Origin: Mucilaginibacter sp. SMC90
Lineage (GTDB): Bacteria; Bacteroidota; Bacteroidia; Sphingobacteriales; Sphingobacteriaceae
Direction of reading: 5' to 3'
Assembly: GCF_022811725.1 (NCBI RefSeq)
Contig: NZ_CP094527.1
Coordinates: 7,192,001 to 7,256,000, forward strand
DNA: 64,000 bases
The notes beneath the pieces were generated by a model. It made no database searches and had not been told where the DNA came from. It was given only the letters and a program-made list of their open reading frames with translations. A program made the position numbers and the translations under genes. Positions 28,473 through 36,085 of the stretch are shown here, piece after piece; within the stretch, counting starts at the first letter, position 1, and each line of letters begins with the position of its first letter.

Positions 28473-29528
28473 ATGGAAGCTTCCTTACCATTACAAACGC
28501 GGTCGCGAACATTAAAAATTGCATGGCAAATATTCTGGCATATGTTTGTTTGGATGGGAATTATCTCATTTTTAATTTTCCTCGCACGACTGAATGACGC
28601 TCATATAAGCAATAAGCAATTGGCAATAGTATTGGTGTTATACCCGGCCATTAACATAAGCTTGTTTTATTTAAACTACCTCCTCTATATCCCGCAATTT
28701 TTGAATAAAAAAAAGTATGCCATATACTTTATAATTATCATACTCACTATTATAGCATATGGCATCATCAAATACGCTGTAGGCTTATTGTTTGAGGATA
28801 TCGTATTGAGAGGCATGAAAAAAGAAGTGATAAGTTTTACCACCTATTTTTTCAGGACATTTTTCATGAGCCTGATCTTTGTTTTTTTGAGTACGGTTTT
28901 TAAATTTTCGGTAGATTGGTTTCTGAATGAACGGATCCAGCGCGATCTGGAAAACCAGCGCCTTATTGCCGAACTGGCTTTTCTGAAATCGCAGATCAAC
29001 CCGCATTTTTTGTTTAATTCATTAAACAGTATTTATTCCCTGGCCTATCAGCGTTCGGAAACTACGCCCGAAGCTATTTTAAAGCTTTCGGAAATTATGC
29101 GTTACATGCTGTATGAATGTAATGATAATAAAGTGGACCTTGATAAGGAGCTCCAGTACCTGCAAAACTATATCGACCTGCAAAAAATCCGTTTCGGCAG
29201 TAAAGCATTTATTGATTTTAAAGTAGATGGCAATATCACTGATCAAAAAATAGAGCCATTGCTATTGATTGCTTTTATTGAAAACGCTTTTAAACATGGC
29301 GTTGCCAATGACATCAACTCGCCTATAAAACTACTTATCAATGTGGCCGGCGGTAAACTGCATTTCTACATCCAAAACAAAAAACATAATAACAACCGCG
29401 ATGCCGTTGGAGGCATTGGATTGATAAACGTACAGCGACGGCTCGACTTGCTTTACCCCAACAGATATTCTTTAAAAATTAGGGACGAAGAATATACCTA
29501 TACCTGCGAATTATCAATAGATTTATAG
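28473..29528 (+). CDS. LytS/YehU-type sensor histidine kinase
   Basis: 351 residues. Four hydrophobic segments in the first 155 residues form the sensor; then comes a coiled-coil linker (ERIQRDLENQRLIAELAFL) and the His_kinase (PF06580) motif KSQINPHFLFNSLNSIYSLAY, where His is the phosphoacceptor. The ATPase part has IENAFKHGVAND (N box) and GGIGLINVQRRL (G box). It phosphorylates a LytTR response regulator, expected to be the protein at 30936, although a DUF1080 gene lies between them. It stands divergent to an ABC exporter with repeats between, suggesting that it senses something related to that exporter. Confidence 0.92.
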   Translation: MEASLPLQTRSRTLKIAWQIFWHMFVWMGIISFLIFLARLNDAHISNKQLAIVLVLYPAINISLFYLNYLLYIPQFLNKKKYAIYFIIIILTIIAYGIIKYAVGLLFEDIVLRGMKKEVISFTTYFFRTFFMSLIFVFLSTVFKFSVDWFLNERIQRDLENQRLIAELAFLKSQINPHFLFNSLNSIYSLAYQRSETTPEAILKLSEIMRYMLYECNDNKVDLDKELQYLQNYIDLQKIRFGSKAFIDFKVDGNITDQKIEPLLLIAFIENAFKHGVANDINSPIKLLINVAGGKLHFYIQNKKHNNNRDAVGGIGLINVQRRLDLLYPNRYSLKIRDEEYTYTCELSIDL

Positions 29529-29546
29529 TTATAACCCATTATAACC

Positions 29547-30881
29547 ATGACCTATCTGAAAAAATTGCTCCCCGCCCTGTTTTTAGCAGCACTGGCCATC
29601 AAGGCATCTGCACAAACCGACCCAAAAGCAACCGAAGTTTGGGATCCTGAACCGGCATTGGTTTTACCCGGTGCAGGCAATAAAGCCCCGTCTGACGCTA
29701 TTATCTTGTTTGATGGCAAAAACCTGGATAAATGGACAGATCAGAAAGGTAATAAACCGGGCTGGACAGTAAAGGATGGCATTGTAACCGTAAAACCGGG
29801 CAGTGGCTCTATCATCACCAAACAAAACTTTGCCGATTGCCAGCTGCATATTGAATGGCGTACCCCGGCCATTGTTAAGGGCGAAGGCCAGGAACGCGGC
29901 AACAGCGGCGTCATTATGCAAAGCCACTATGAATTACAAATCCTTGATAGCTATAAAAACCGCACTTACTCAAACGGGCAGGCCGGTTCTATTTACAAAC
30001 AATACGTACCACAAGTAAACGCATCGCTTAAACCAGGCGAGTGGCAAAAGTATGATATTATTTATACAGCCCCACGCTTTAATATTGACAGCTCGGTTAA
30101 AACACCTGCTTATATTACGGTATTGCATAATGGCGTACTGGTTCAAAACCATGTAGCTATAAAAGGTACAGTAGCCCACGTTGGTCAGCCTAAATATCAA
30201 AAACATCCCTTCGCGCTACCGCTGTTACTACAGGAGCATGAGTTTCCGGTATCATTCCGCAATATCTGGATCAGGGAGCTTGGTGTTCAAAAACTGTTGA
30301 ACGGCAAGGATAAAAAAGGCTGGTATACTTACCTGGATACTTTGGGTAAGGATAATGATGTGCATAATAACTTTGCTATTGAAAACGGCATGGTGCACGT
30401 TATGGGCAAATACTTTGGTTACCTGGCCACTCAAAAATCATACGATAATTATTACCTTAAAGTGGTTTTTAAATGGGGAACCAAGCAATACCACCCGCGC
30501 GAAAAAGGTGCACGCGATGCGGGTATTTTATACCATTTTGGCGAGGGAGACAAAGACATTGTGTGGCCCCGATCAATAGAATGCCAGATTCAGGAAGGTG
30601 ATTGCGGCGATATCTGGTGTGTACAGCATACCAGCGTTGTTACCCCCAATAAATCGGCCATTGAGTGGGACCAGCAGCGCGTTTACCGCACCGCGAATTT
30701 TGAAAACCCACGCGGCGAATGGAACACCATTGAAATTATTTGCAACGGTAACCAGATTGAGCACTATGTTAACGGGCACCTGGTGAACTGGGGAGTGGCC
30801 TCGCTATCGCATGGCCGGATCCTTCTGCAGTCGGAAGGGGCCGAGATCTGGTATAAATCAGTTGAATTAACGCCGTTATAA
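29547..30881 (+). CDS. DUF1080 protein (two concanavalin-like domains), secreted
   Basis: 444 residues with a signal peptide (about residues 1-22, ALAIKASAQ). Two DUF1080 (3-keto-disaccharide hydrolase-type, PF06439) domains follow: the first has ILFDGKNLDKWTDQKGNKPG and NSGVIMQSHYELQILDSY (residues 52-130 and on), the second starts near residue 245 (GKDKKGWYTYLDTLGKDND) and has DAGILYHFGEGDKDIVWPRS. DUF1080 proteins bind or hydrolyse sugars such as 3-keto-disaccharides in the periplasm. It begins 18 nt after the kinase gene and ends 54 nt before the regulator gene, so all three may be co-transcribed. Its position between kinase and regulator is odd. Confidence 0.88.
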   Translation: MTYLKKLLPALFLAALAIKASAQTDPKATEVWDPEPALVLPGAGNKAPSDAIILFDGKNLDKWTDQKGNKPGWTVKDGIVTVKPGSGSIITKQNFADCQLHIEWRTPAIVKGEGQERGNSGVIMQSHYELQILDSYKNRTYSNGQAGSIYKQYVPQVNASLKPGEWQKYDIIYTAPRFNIDSSVKTPAYITVLHNGVLVQNHVAIKGTVAHVGQPKYQKHPFALPLLLQEHEFPVSFRNIWIRELGVQKLLNGKDKKGWYTYLDTLGKDNDVHNNFAIENGMVHVMGKYFGYLATQKSYDNYYLKVVFKWGTKQYHPREKGARDAGILYHFGEGDKDIVWPRSIECQIQEGDCGDIWCVQHTSVVTPNKSAIEWDQQRVYRTANFENPRGEWNTIEIICNGNQIEHYVNGHLVNWGVASLSHGRILLQSEGAEIWYKSVELTPL

Positions 30882-30935
30882 CAAAACGGCACATTAAAAA
30901 ATTTAGAATAACCATTATTACATTATTTTTACGCT

Positions 30936-31673
30936 ATGATCAGATGTTTGGTAGTTGACGATGAGCCTTTGGCGCTGCATATTTTGGAAGATTATATATC
31001 CAAGATGCCTTTTTTGCAATTGGTTAAAGCCACAACCAACCCTATCGAGGCGCTTACCATGGTTCAGGCTGCCGAAGTAGACCTGGTTTTTTTAGATGTG
31101 CAAATGCCTGAGCTTACCGGTATCCAGTTTCTAAAAATAGCCAACGGCAAAGCCAAAGTTATTTTAACCACAGCCTATCCGCAGTACGCCCTTGAGGGTT
31201 ATGAGCTTGATGTGGTTGATTACCTGCTGAAGCCTATAGCATTTGACCGCTTTTTTAAATCTGTACAAAAAGCTCAGGGTATTATCCAGCCGGTGGTAGC
31301 CAAACCGCAGCAAGTGGTTGTACAGGCCGAACCGGTGCAACAGGACGATTTTTCGACCGATTTTATATTTGTAAAAACCGAGCATAAAATCCAAAAGGTT
31401 TACCTTCATGATATCATGTTTATTGAGGGTTTGAAGGACTACATCAGCATCTTCACCTCGGCCGAGCGGATCATTACCTTACAAGGCATGAAAAAAATGG
31501 AGGATGCCCTGCCCGAAAAACATTTTGTACGGGTACACAAATCATACATCGTAGCCCTCAATAAAATAGATAGTATTGAACGAAGCCGCATCCAGATAGG
31601 CGACAAGATCATTCCAGTAGGTGATACCTACCGCGACGAATTTTTCAGGATGATCGAGAATAAGAATATTTAA
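30936..31673 (+). CDS. LytTR family response regulator
   Basis: 245 residues. The receiver domain (1-120) has VDDEPLAL acidic pocket, phosphoacceptor Asp in VDLVFLDVQMPELTG, and conserved Lys in YLLKPIAFDRF. A linker rich in Gln and Val (residues 115-140) joins a C-terminal LytTR DNA-binding domain (about 145-240; IMFIEGLKDYISIFTSAE, FVRVHKSYIVAL). LytTR domains bind paired direct repeats, matching those at 28341-28373. It most likely controls the kinase and/or ABC exporter genes. It is separated from the kinase gene by a DUF1080 gene. Confidence 0.93.
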   Translation: MIRCLVVDDEPLALHILEDYISKMPFLQLVKATTNPIEALTMVQAAEVDLVFLDVQMPELTGIQFLKIANGKAKVILTTAYPQYALEGYELDVVDYLLKPIAFDRFFKSVQKAQGIIQPVVAKPQQVVVQAEPVQQDDFSTDFIFVKTEHKIQKVYLHDIMFIEGLKDYISIFTSAERIITLQGMKKMEDALPEKHFVRVHKSYIVALNKIDSIERSRIQIGDKIIPVGDTYRDEFFRMIENKNI

Positions 31674-31699
31674 GCTAAAGCAGCTTTATCCCCGCACTC

Positions 31700-31791
31700 G
31701 TCATTGCGAGGAACGAAGCAATCGCGAACTGTACAGAGGCGCTTGCATAGCTACTCTCCAAGTCGGGGATTGCTTCGTTCCTCGCAATGAC
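31700..31791. repeat. GTCATTGCGAGG-type inverted repeat element
   Basis: Left arm 31700-31723 and right arm 31768-31791 are a perfect 24-bp inverted repeat starting GTCATTGCGAGGAACGAAG, enclosing 44 nt. The word is a widely dispersed Bacteroidota intergenic repeat. Most of the element (31720-31842 with flank) is repeated directly at 32141-32263, and a related element sits at 35959-36066. Confidence 0.8.
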
Positions 31792-31848
31792 GCTTTTTTA
31801 ATACCTACTCTCTTACAACTTACCTATTTAAAAAATACATTTAGCCTG

Positions 31849-31969
31849 TGGTCGGTGTTTTCACCGCACCACTTTTGCCTTACAACCCGGCGGTAAACTT
31901 CCGATATTCGCAGTCATTAGATTGAACAATCGACCACTAAATCATATGGTGCGGTGAAAACACCGACCA
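31849..31969. repeat. 121-bp MITE-like palindromic element, copy 1
   Basis: Bounded by 23-bp perfect inverted repeats (GGTCGGTGTTTTCACCGCAC core; 31849-31871 and 31947-31969) enclosing 75 nt. Copy 2 is at 32013-32133 and differs at only a few positions. No ORF spans it, so it is non-autonomous if mobile. Confidence 0.75.
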
Positions 31970-32012
31970 TAAGCTGAATGGCACTTTTTTAAAACCTACT
32001 CTCTTTAGCCTG

Positions 32013-32133
32013 TGGTCGGTGTTTTCACCGCACCACTTTTGCCTTACAGCCCGGCGGCAAACTTCCGATATTCGCATTAACCAGATTGAACAATCGACCA
32101 CTAAATCATATGGTGCGGTGAAAACACCGACCA
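32013..32133. repeat. 121-bp MITE-like palindromic element, copy 2
   Basis: Inverted repeats at 32013-32035 and 32111-32133, the same as copy 1, with a nearly identical internal part. The two copies are separated by 43 nt. They suggest tandem duplication or repeated insertion. Confidence 0.75.
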
Positions 32134-32140
32134 CAAGCTG

Positions 32141-32263
32141 AATCGCGAACTGTACAGGGGCGCTTGCATAGCTACTCTGCAAGTCGGGGATTGCTTCGTC
32201 CCTCGCAATGACGCTTTTTTTAATACCCCGCCCTTTACAACTTACCTATTTAAAAAATATATT
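32141..32263. repeat. Direct repeat of 31720-31842
   Basis: This 123-nt segment repeats 31720-31842 with about ten differences, starting at AATCGCGAACTGTACAG and ending at the ACCTATTTAAAAAATA block. Together with its twin it flanks the two 121-bp palindromic elements, giving a 420-bp period. Confidence 0.75.
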
Positions 32264-32318
32264 TCATAGAAGTGTATTTTTTGTATTTTACACGGTCATT
32301 CATCCTATAAAACACACT

Positions 32319-34541
32319 ATGAGTTACCAGGTAGACCTGACCAATTGCGACAGAGAACCCATCCACATTCCCGGAAAGATCCAATCGCACGGTTTTTTGA
32401 TCGCTGTAAACAGCAAAACGTACAATATCTCCTACATCAGCCAAAATATCGAAAGCTACACCGGTGTTAATGCAACAGGGCTATTAGGCAAAAATATTAC
32501 CGAGTTTGAAGAGCAGTTAGCCATAGCGAATGATACCACATCATTGCAGCAATTGTTAAACCTTGCAAAGGGTTCAAAAAGTTCTGACACCATCAATCCG
32601 CTGGCTATTGATGTAAATGGGGGTAATTACAATCTCATTATCAGCCATTCAACCAATGATCTGGTGCTGGAATTTGAGCCAACCGAATCAGACCTGGGCT
32701 ATGATATTCAAAAAACTATCGGCCGTTCGGTAGCTGAGATATTGAGTGGTAAAAATTTATCCATTCTGTTGCAAAACGCGGCGTTTGAAATAAAGAAGAT
32801 CATCAATTACGATAGGGTGATGATCTATAAATTCAATGAAGACGGCCATGGCGAGGTAACCGCCGAGGTCAGGAACGACGATCTGGAGCCATTTTTGGGC
32901 TTACATTACCCGGCATCAGATATCCCAAAACAAGCCCGTGAGCTTTATAAAATCAACCTTACCCGGATAATAGCCGATGTAAATTCAGAAAGTTCGGCCA
33001 TTATTACTTTTGAGGAAGGAGCAGCACCACTTGACCTAACTCATTCGGTATTGCGGGCCGTGTCACCCATTCACATCCAGTATTTAAAAAATATGGGCGT
33101 CGAGTCGAGCTTTAGTATTTCGCTCATCGCCCATGGGGAACTTTGGGGCCTCATTGCCTGCCATAACTATTCGCCAAGGTTTATTGATTATAAATCGCGC
33201 GATGCATCTAAACTGATCGGCCAGATCCTGTCGTCTGCATTAGAATACCGGCAGGACGAAGAAGACTCGGCAAAGCTTCATGAACTGGGCGACGCAGCTA
33301 ACACCATTGCCGATTATATTAAAAAAGACACCGATTTCACCTTTGCATTAACCCGCAATAAAGTTACAATTAAGGATGTTACCACAGCTACCGGAGTGGC
33401 CCTGGTGTACGACGGTGAAATAAACACCATAGGTCAAACGCCAACCGAAGCTCAAATTACCGATATTGTTGAATGGCTTAAGGTAAACATGGTTGATACT
33501 GTTTACAATACTTATCGCTTCCCTGAAATATTTCCGGCGGCAAAAGATTACAGTGATGTTGCCAGCGGCATTTTGTCCTGCAGCTTGTCGCGTGAGCTTG
33601 GTGAGATGATCATCTGGTTTAAACCCGAGCAAATAAAATCCATTACCTGGGCAGGCAATCCCGAAAAACCTGTTGAAGAAACTGCCGACGGCCTGTTACA
33701 GCTATCGCCAAGAAAATCATTCGACAGCTGGACAGAAATTGTTAAAAACACCTCAGAAAAGTGGAAGCATGATGAGATCACCGCGGTTTTAAAAGTACGG
33801 GAAGATATTATTTACGCCATAAACCGCAAAGCCAACGAGATCAGGATCCTGAACGAACGCCTGCAATTAGCTTATGACGAGCTGGACACTTTCAGCTACA
33901 CGATATCGCATGATCTGCGTACCCCGCTGTCTTCTATTAAGAACTATTCGGAGTTGTTATTAGCAAGCAATAAAAGCTTAGATGACCCGGCAAAAAAAAT
34001 GCTCGACAGGATCATCAAGGGTACCGATAAAATGCACATGCTGATTAAGGAGATCCTCCACTACTCGCGCGTGGGCCGGACTGAAATAGAAGCAGCACCA
34101 ATTGATATGGGGATCTTGTTAAATGAGATTAAAAGGGAAGTATTATCAGCCCTAAACCCCGAAAACATTGAATTTACCATGGGCGAAACACCCTCAATTG
34201 AAGGCGATAGTGTAATGATAACCCAGGTTTTTACCAACCTGATCAATAACGCTGTTAAATACTCGTCAAAGTCAACGCCATCAAAAGTAAAAGTTGAAGG
34301 CGTGGTCAGGACTAACGAGATCGTTTATTCGGTATCTGACAACGGTGTTGGTATTGATGTTAATTACTATAACCGTGTGTTTGAATTATTTAAACGCATG
34401 GATAACGCACTTGAATTTGAAGGCACCGGTGTTGGCCTTGCCATAGTAAAGCGTATTGTTGAAAAACACAAGGCACGTATTTGGTTTGAGAGCAAGTTAG
34501 GATTTGGCACAGTTTTTTATATATCTTTTAAAATTAGTTAA
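32319..34541 (+). CDS. bphP: Bacteriophytochrome histidine kinase
   Basis: 740 residues from ATG at 32319; the longer frame beginning at 32208 runs through repeat DNA and is rejected. The N-terminus MSYQVDLTNC places Cys10 before DREPIHIPGKIQSHG, the conserved biliverdin-attachment Cys and PAS region. The GAF domain (about 140-310) has PASDIPKQAR, which contacts the chromophore, and SFSISLIAHGELWGLIACHNY; the PHY domain (about 320-500) carries PRKSF of the tongue. The kinase has FSYTISHDLRTPLSS with His531 and ATPase boxes NLINNAVKYS, DNGVGID and GTGVGLAIVKRIV. It is a cytoplasmic red/far-red light sensor. Downstream are two receiver proteins and a heme oxygenase, so the whole operon forms a photosensory module. 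Confidence 0.95.
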   Translation: MSYQVDLTNCDREPIHIPGKIQSHGFLIAVNSKTYNISYISQNIESYTGVNATGLLGKNITEFEEQLAIANDTTSLQQLLNLAKGSKSSDTINPLAIDVNGGNYNLIISHSTNDLVLEFEPTESDLGYDIQKTIGRSVAEILSGKNLSILLQNAAFEIKKIINYDRVMIYKFNEDGHGEVTAEVRNDDLEPFLGLHYPASDIPKQARELYKINLTRIIADVNSESSAIITFEEGAAPLDLTHSVLRAVSPIHIQYLKNMGVESSFSISLIAHGELWGLIACHNYSPRFIDYKSRDASKLIGQILSSALEYRQDEEDSAKLHELGDAANTIADYIKKDTDFTFALTRNKVTIKDVTTATGVALVYDGEINTIGQTPTEAQITDIVEWLKVNMVDTVYNTYRFPEIFPAAKDYSDVASGILSCSLSRELGEMIIWFKPEQIKSITWAGNPEKPVEETADGLLQLSPRKSFDSWTEIVKNTSEKWKHDEITAVLKVREDIIYAINRKANEIRILNERLQLAYDELDTFSYTISHDLRTPLSSIKNYSELLLASNKSLDDPAKKMLDRIIKGTDKMHMLIKEILHYSRVGRTEIEAAPIDMGILLNEIKREVLSALNPENIEFTMGETPSIEGDSVMITQVFTNLINNAVKYSSKSTPSKVKVEGVVRTNEIVYSVSDNGVGIDVNYYNRVFELFKRMDNALEFEGTGVGLAIVKRIVEKHKARIWFESKLGFGTVFYISFKIS

Positions 34542-34543
34542 TT

Positions 34544-34963
34544 GTGAGTTCGCCCGATATATTTTATGTTGAAGATGACGAGGATTTTGCATTCATAATG
34601 CAGCATGCCGTTCAGGAAGTGAAAGACGGACTTACCGTAAAGATCATTGATAATGGGAAAGATGCGCTTGAGCAATTAAAGCAGCTTACCGAAGCCAGGG
34701 TAAAACCGAAGCTGATATTGCTCGACCTAAATTTACCTGGGCTTTCGGGCCTCGACCTGGTAAAACGCATCCGCGAAATTCCCTTTTTGAAATATACTCC
34801 TGTGGTATTCTTTTCAACCTCGGATAATCCTAAAGACGTTAAAGCATCGCTTGAATTTGGCGCTAATGCCTATTTAACCAAGCCTGCCGGCTATTTGAAC
34901 CTGGTAAGCTGCGTTGAATCACTTTATAACTTTTGGTTCACTAAAAATCTGAATGTCAATTAA
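34544..34963 (+). CDS. Single-domain response regulator (Rcp1-like)
   Basis: 139 residues from GTG at 34544, 2 nt after the phytochrome stop. A receiver domain only: acidic pocket DIFYVEDDEDFAF, phosphoacceptor Asp in PKLILLDLNLPGLSGLDL, and Lys in NAYLTKPAGY. No output domain, like Rcp1 partners of cyanobacterial phytochrome Cph1. It most probably receives phosphate from the neighbouring kinase. It overlaps the next gene by 11 nt, so translation is coupled. Cytoplasmic. Confidence 0.9.
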   Translation: MSSPDIFYVEDDEDFAFIMQHAVQEVKDGLTVKIIDNGKDALEQLKQLTEARVKPKLILLDLNLPGLSGLDLVKRIREIPFLKYTPVVFFSTSDNPKDVKASLEFGANAYLTKPAGYLNLVSCVESLYNFWFTKNLNVN

Positions 34964-35324
34964 AACGCTGAAAAAAATATTAGTCATCGAGGATGATGCG
35001 GATATAGCCGACATTATGGGCATTGCATTATGCGATAAATATGAGGTTGAAGTAAAACGCGATGGTTACGAAGTTGTAGCGCAAATTGAAAGCTTCGGCC
35101 CCGATTTGATCCTGCTTGATAACTATATTGGTCAGCGGCAGGCCCGTGAGATCATTAAAGAGATCCACGAGGTTGATGACCACAGAACTATACCATTTGT
35201 ATTATTTTCAGGCCACGAAAACATTATGCAGCTTGCTGAAAATCTTAATGCTACATCGTATTTGGCAAAACCCTTTGCACTCGACGAACTTTATAAGTGC
35301 ATTGACAGTATCTTAGCCGCGTAA
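34953..35324 (+). CDS. Single-domain response regulator, second copy
   Basis: 123 residues, starting 11 nt before the previous stop. Receiver features: ILVIEDDADIADIM, phosphoacceptor Asp in PDLILLDNYIGQRQAREI and Lys in YLAKPFALDEL. The segment after the Asp (NYIGQRQ) is less canonical than the first copy. Two stand-alone receivers behind one phytochrome suggest a phosphorelay, competition between targets, or use by different partners; these alternatives are inference. Confidence 0.88.
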   Translation: MSIKTLKKILVIEDDADIADIMGIALCDKYEVEVKRDGYEVVAQIESFGPDLILLDNYIGQRQAREIIKEIHEVDDHRTIPFVLFSGHENIMQLAENLNATSYLAKPFALDELYKCIDSILAA

Positions 35325-35338
35325 AAACACGCATACCT

Positions 35339-35947
35339 ATGCTTCATGAAAAAATAAAACAAGCTACTGCTCATCTGCATGATCAGCTTGAGCAAAAAAT
35401 GTTTGTTGGACAAATTATGGATGGTTCGCTTACATTTGAACAGTACCTATCCCTATTAAACGTTAACTACGTTACCCACTTCGCTGTAGAAGATTTTTTA
35501 TTTTCAGCGCTTAGTGAACATCTGCGTCAAAAACTGCATATAGAAAGCAGGATAAAGCTGCCTGCATTGCTGCGCGACTTTGAAGAAATCAACTCGGCAG
35601 TAGGGGTATCTCCAAAAACCACTCCCGCCTTTATTGACTTAAGCAGCGATGCCGCTGTTCTCGGCGCAATGTATGTGCTGGAAGGTGCAACCCTCGGTGG
35701 CAACGTCATAGCAAAACGACTGAAAACTAATGATCAATTGTTACCCTATAATTTGAATTACCATTATTATCAGGTTTATGGTGATCAGCTTGGTTTAAAG
35801 TGGAAACAGTTTTTGGAAGTGCTTAATGCCATTCCCAAGGTTGAGCATGAGGCAACTATAAAAAACGCGGTAAGCCTGTTTGAATATATGGCAAACACAA
35901 AAGTGGCAAGTACTACGGTAACGCTTGTACCGCCAGAGATATCTTAA
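35339..35947 (+). CDS. bphO: Biliverdin-producing heme oxygenase
   Basis: 202 residues of the heme oxygenase fold. The axial His is in IKQATAHLHDQLEQKMF near the N-terminus, and the distal helix is represented by GAMYVLEGATLGGNVIAKRL, a good match to the conserved Gly-rich helix. Heme oxygenase opens heme to biliverdin, which is the chromophore of bacteriophytochromes, so its location 15 nt behind the second response regulator is functionally logical. Cytoplasmic. It ends just before a palindromic intergenic repeat that could serve as terminator. Confidence 0.9.
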   Translation: MLHEKIKQATAHLHDQLEQKMFVGQIMDGSLTFEQYLSLLNVNYVTHFAVEDFLFSALSEHLRQKLHIESRIKLPALLRDFEEINSAVGVSPKTTPAFIDLSSDAAVLGAMYVLEGATLGGNVIAKRLKTNDQLLPYNLNYHYYQVYGDQLGLKWKQFLEVLNAIPKVEHEATIKNAVSLFEYMANTKVASTTVTLVPPEIS

Positions 35948-35958
35948 AAAATTCATAC

Positions 35959-36066
35959 CATTGCGAGAAGCGGAGGGTAACCGTGCTTTTGGGCGACGAA
36001 GCAATCTCGTAGCCATACAAAGCGGATCTGTATAGCTACGAGATTGCCACGCTACGCTCGCAATGA
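35959..36066. repeat. CATTGCGAG/GCAATCTCGTAGC inverted repeat element
   Basis: Outer arms CATTGCGAG and CTCGCAATG (35959-35967, 36058-36066) and inner arms GCAATCTCGTAGC and GCTACGAGATTGC form a nested palindrome. It is related to the element at 31700 (shared GAAGCAATC and CTCGCAATGAC words). It lies between convergent genes. Confidence 0.75.
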
Positions 36067-36085
36067 CATATTTTAAAAAATTTGA

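Larger units (their letters stand above)
31674..32318. other. Gene-free repeat-rich region
   Basis: 645 nt without a credible gene. It holds the nested repeats described separately: a 24-bp perfect inverted repeat (31700-31791), a 121-bp palindromic element in two copies (31849-31969, 32013-32133) and a 123-bp direct repeat (31720-31842, 32141-32263). The last 55 nt precede the phytochrome start. Confidence 0.8.

Noticed and set aside
31937..32182. 81-codon frame on the minus strand in the repeat region
   Set aside because: It spans palindromic repeats, so its codons mirror repeat DNA; no conserved features.
32208..32318. 37-codon N-terminal extension of the phytochrome
   Set aside because: It is read from repeat DNA; homology begins at MSYQVDLTNC.
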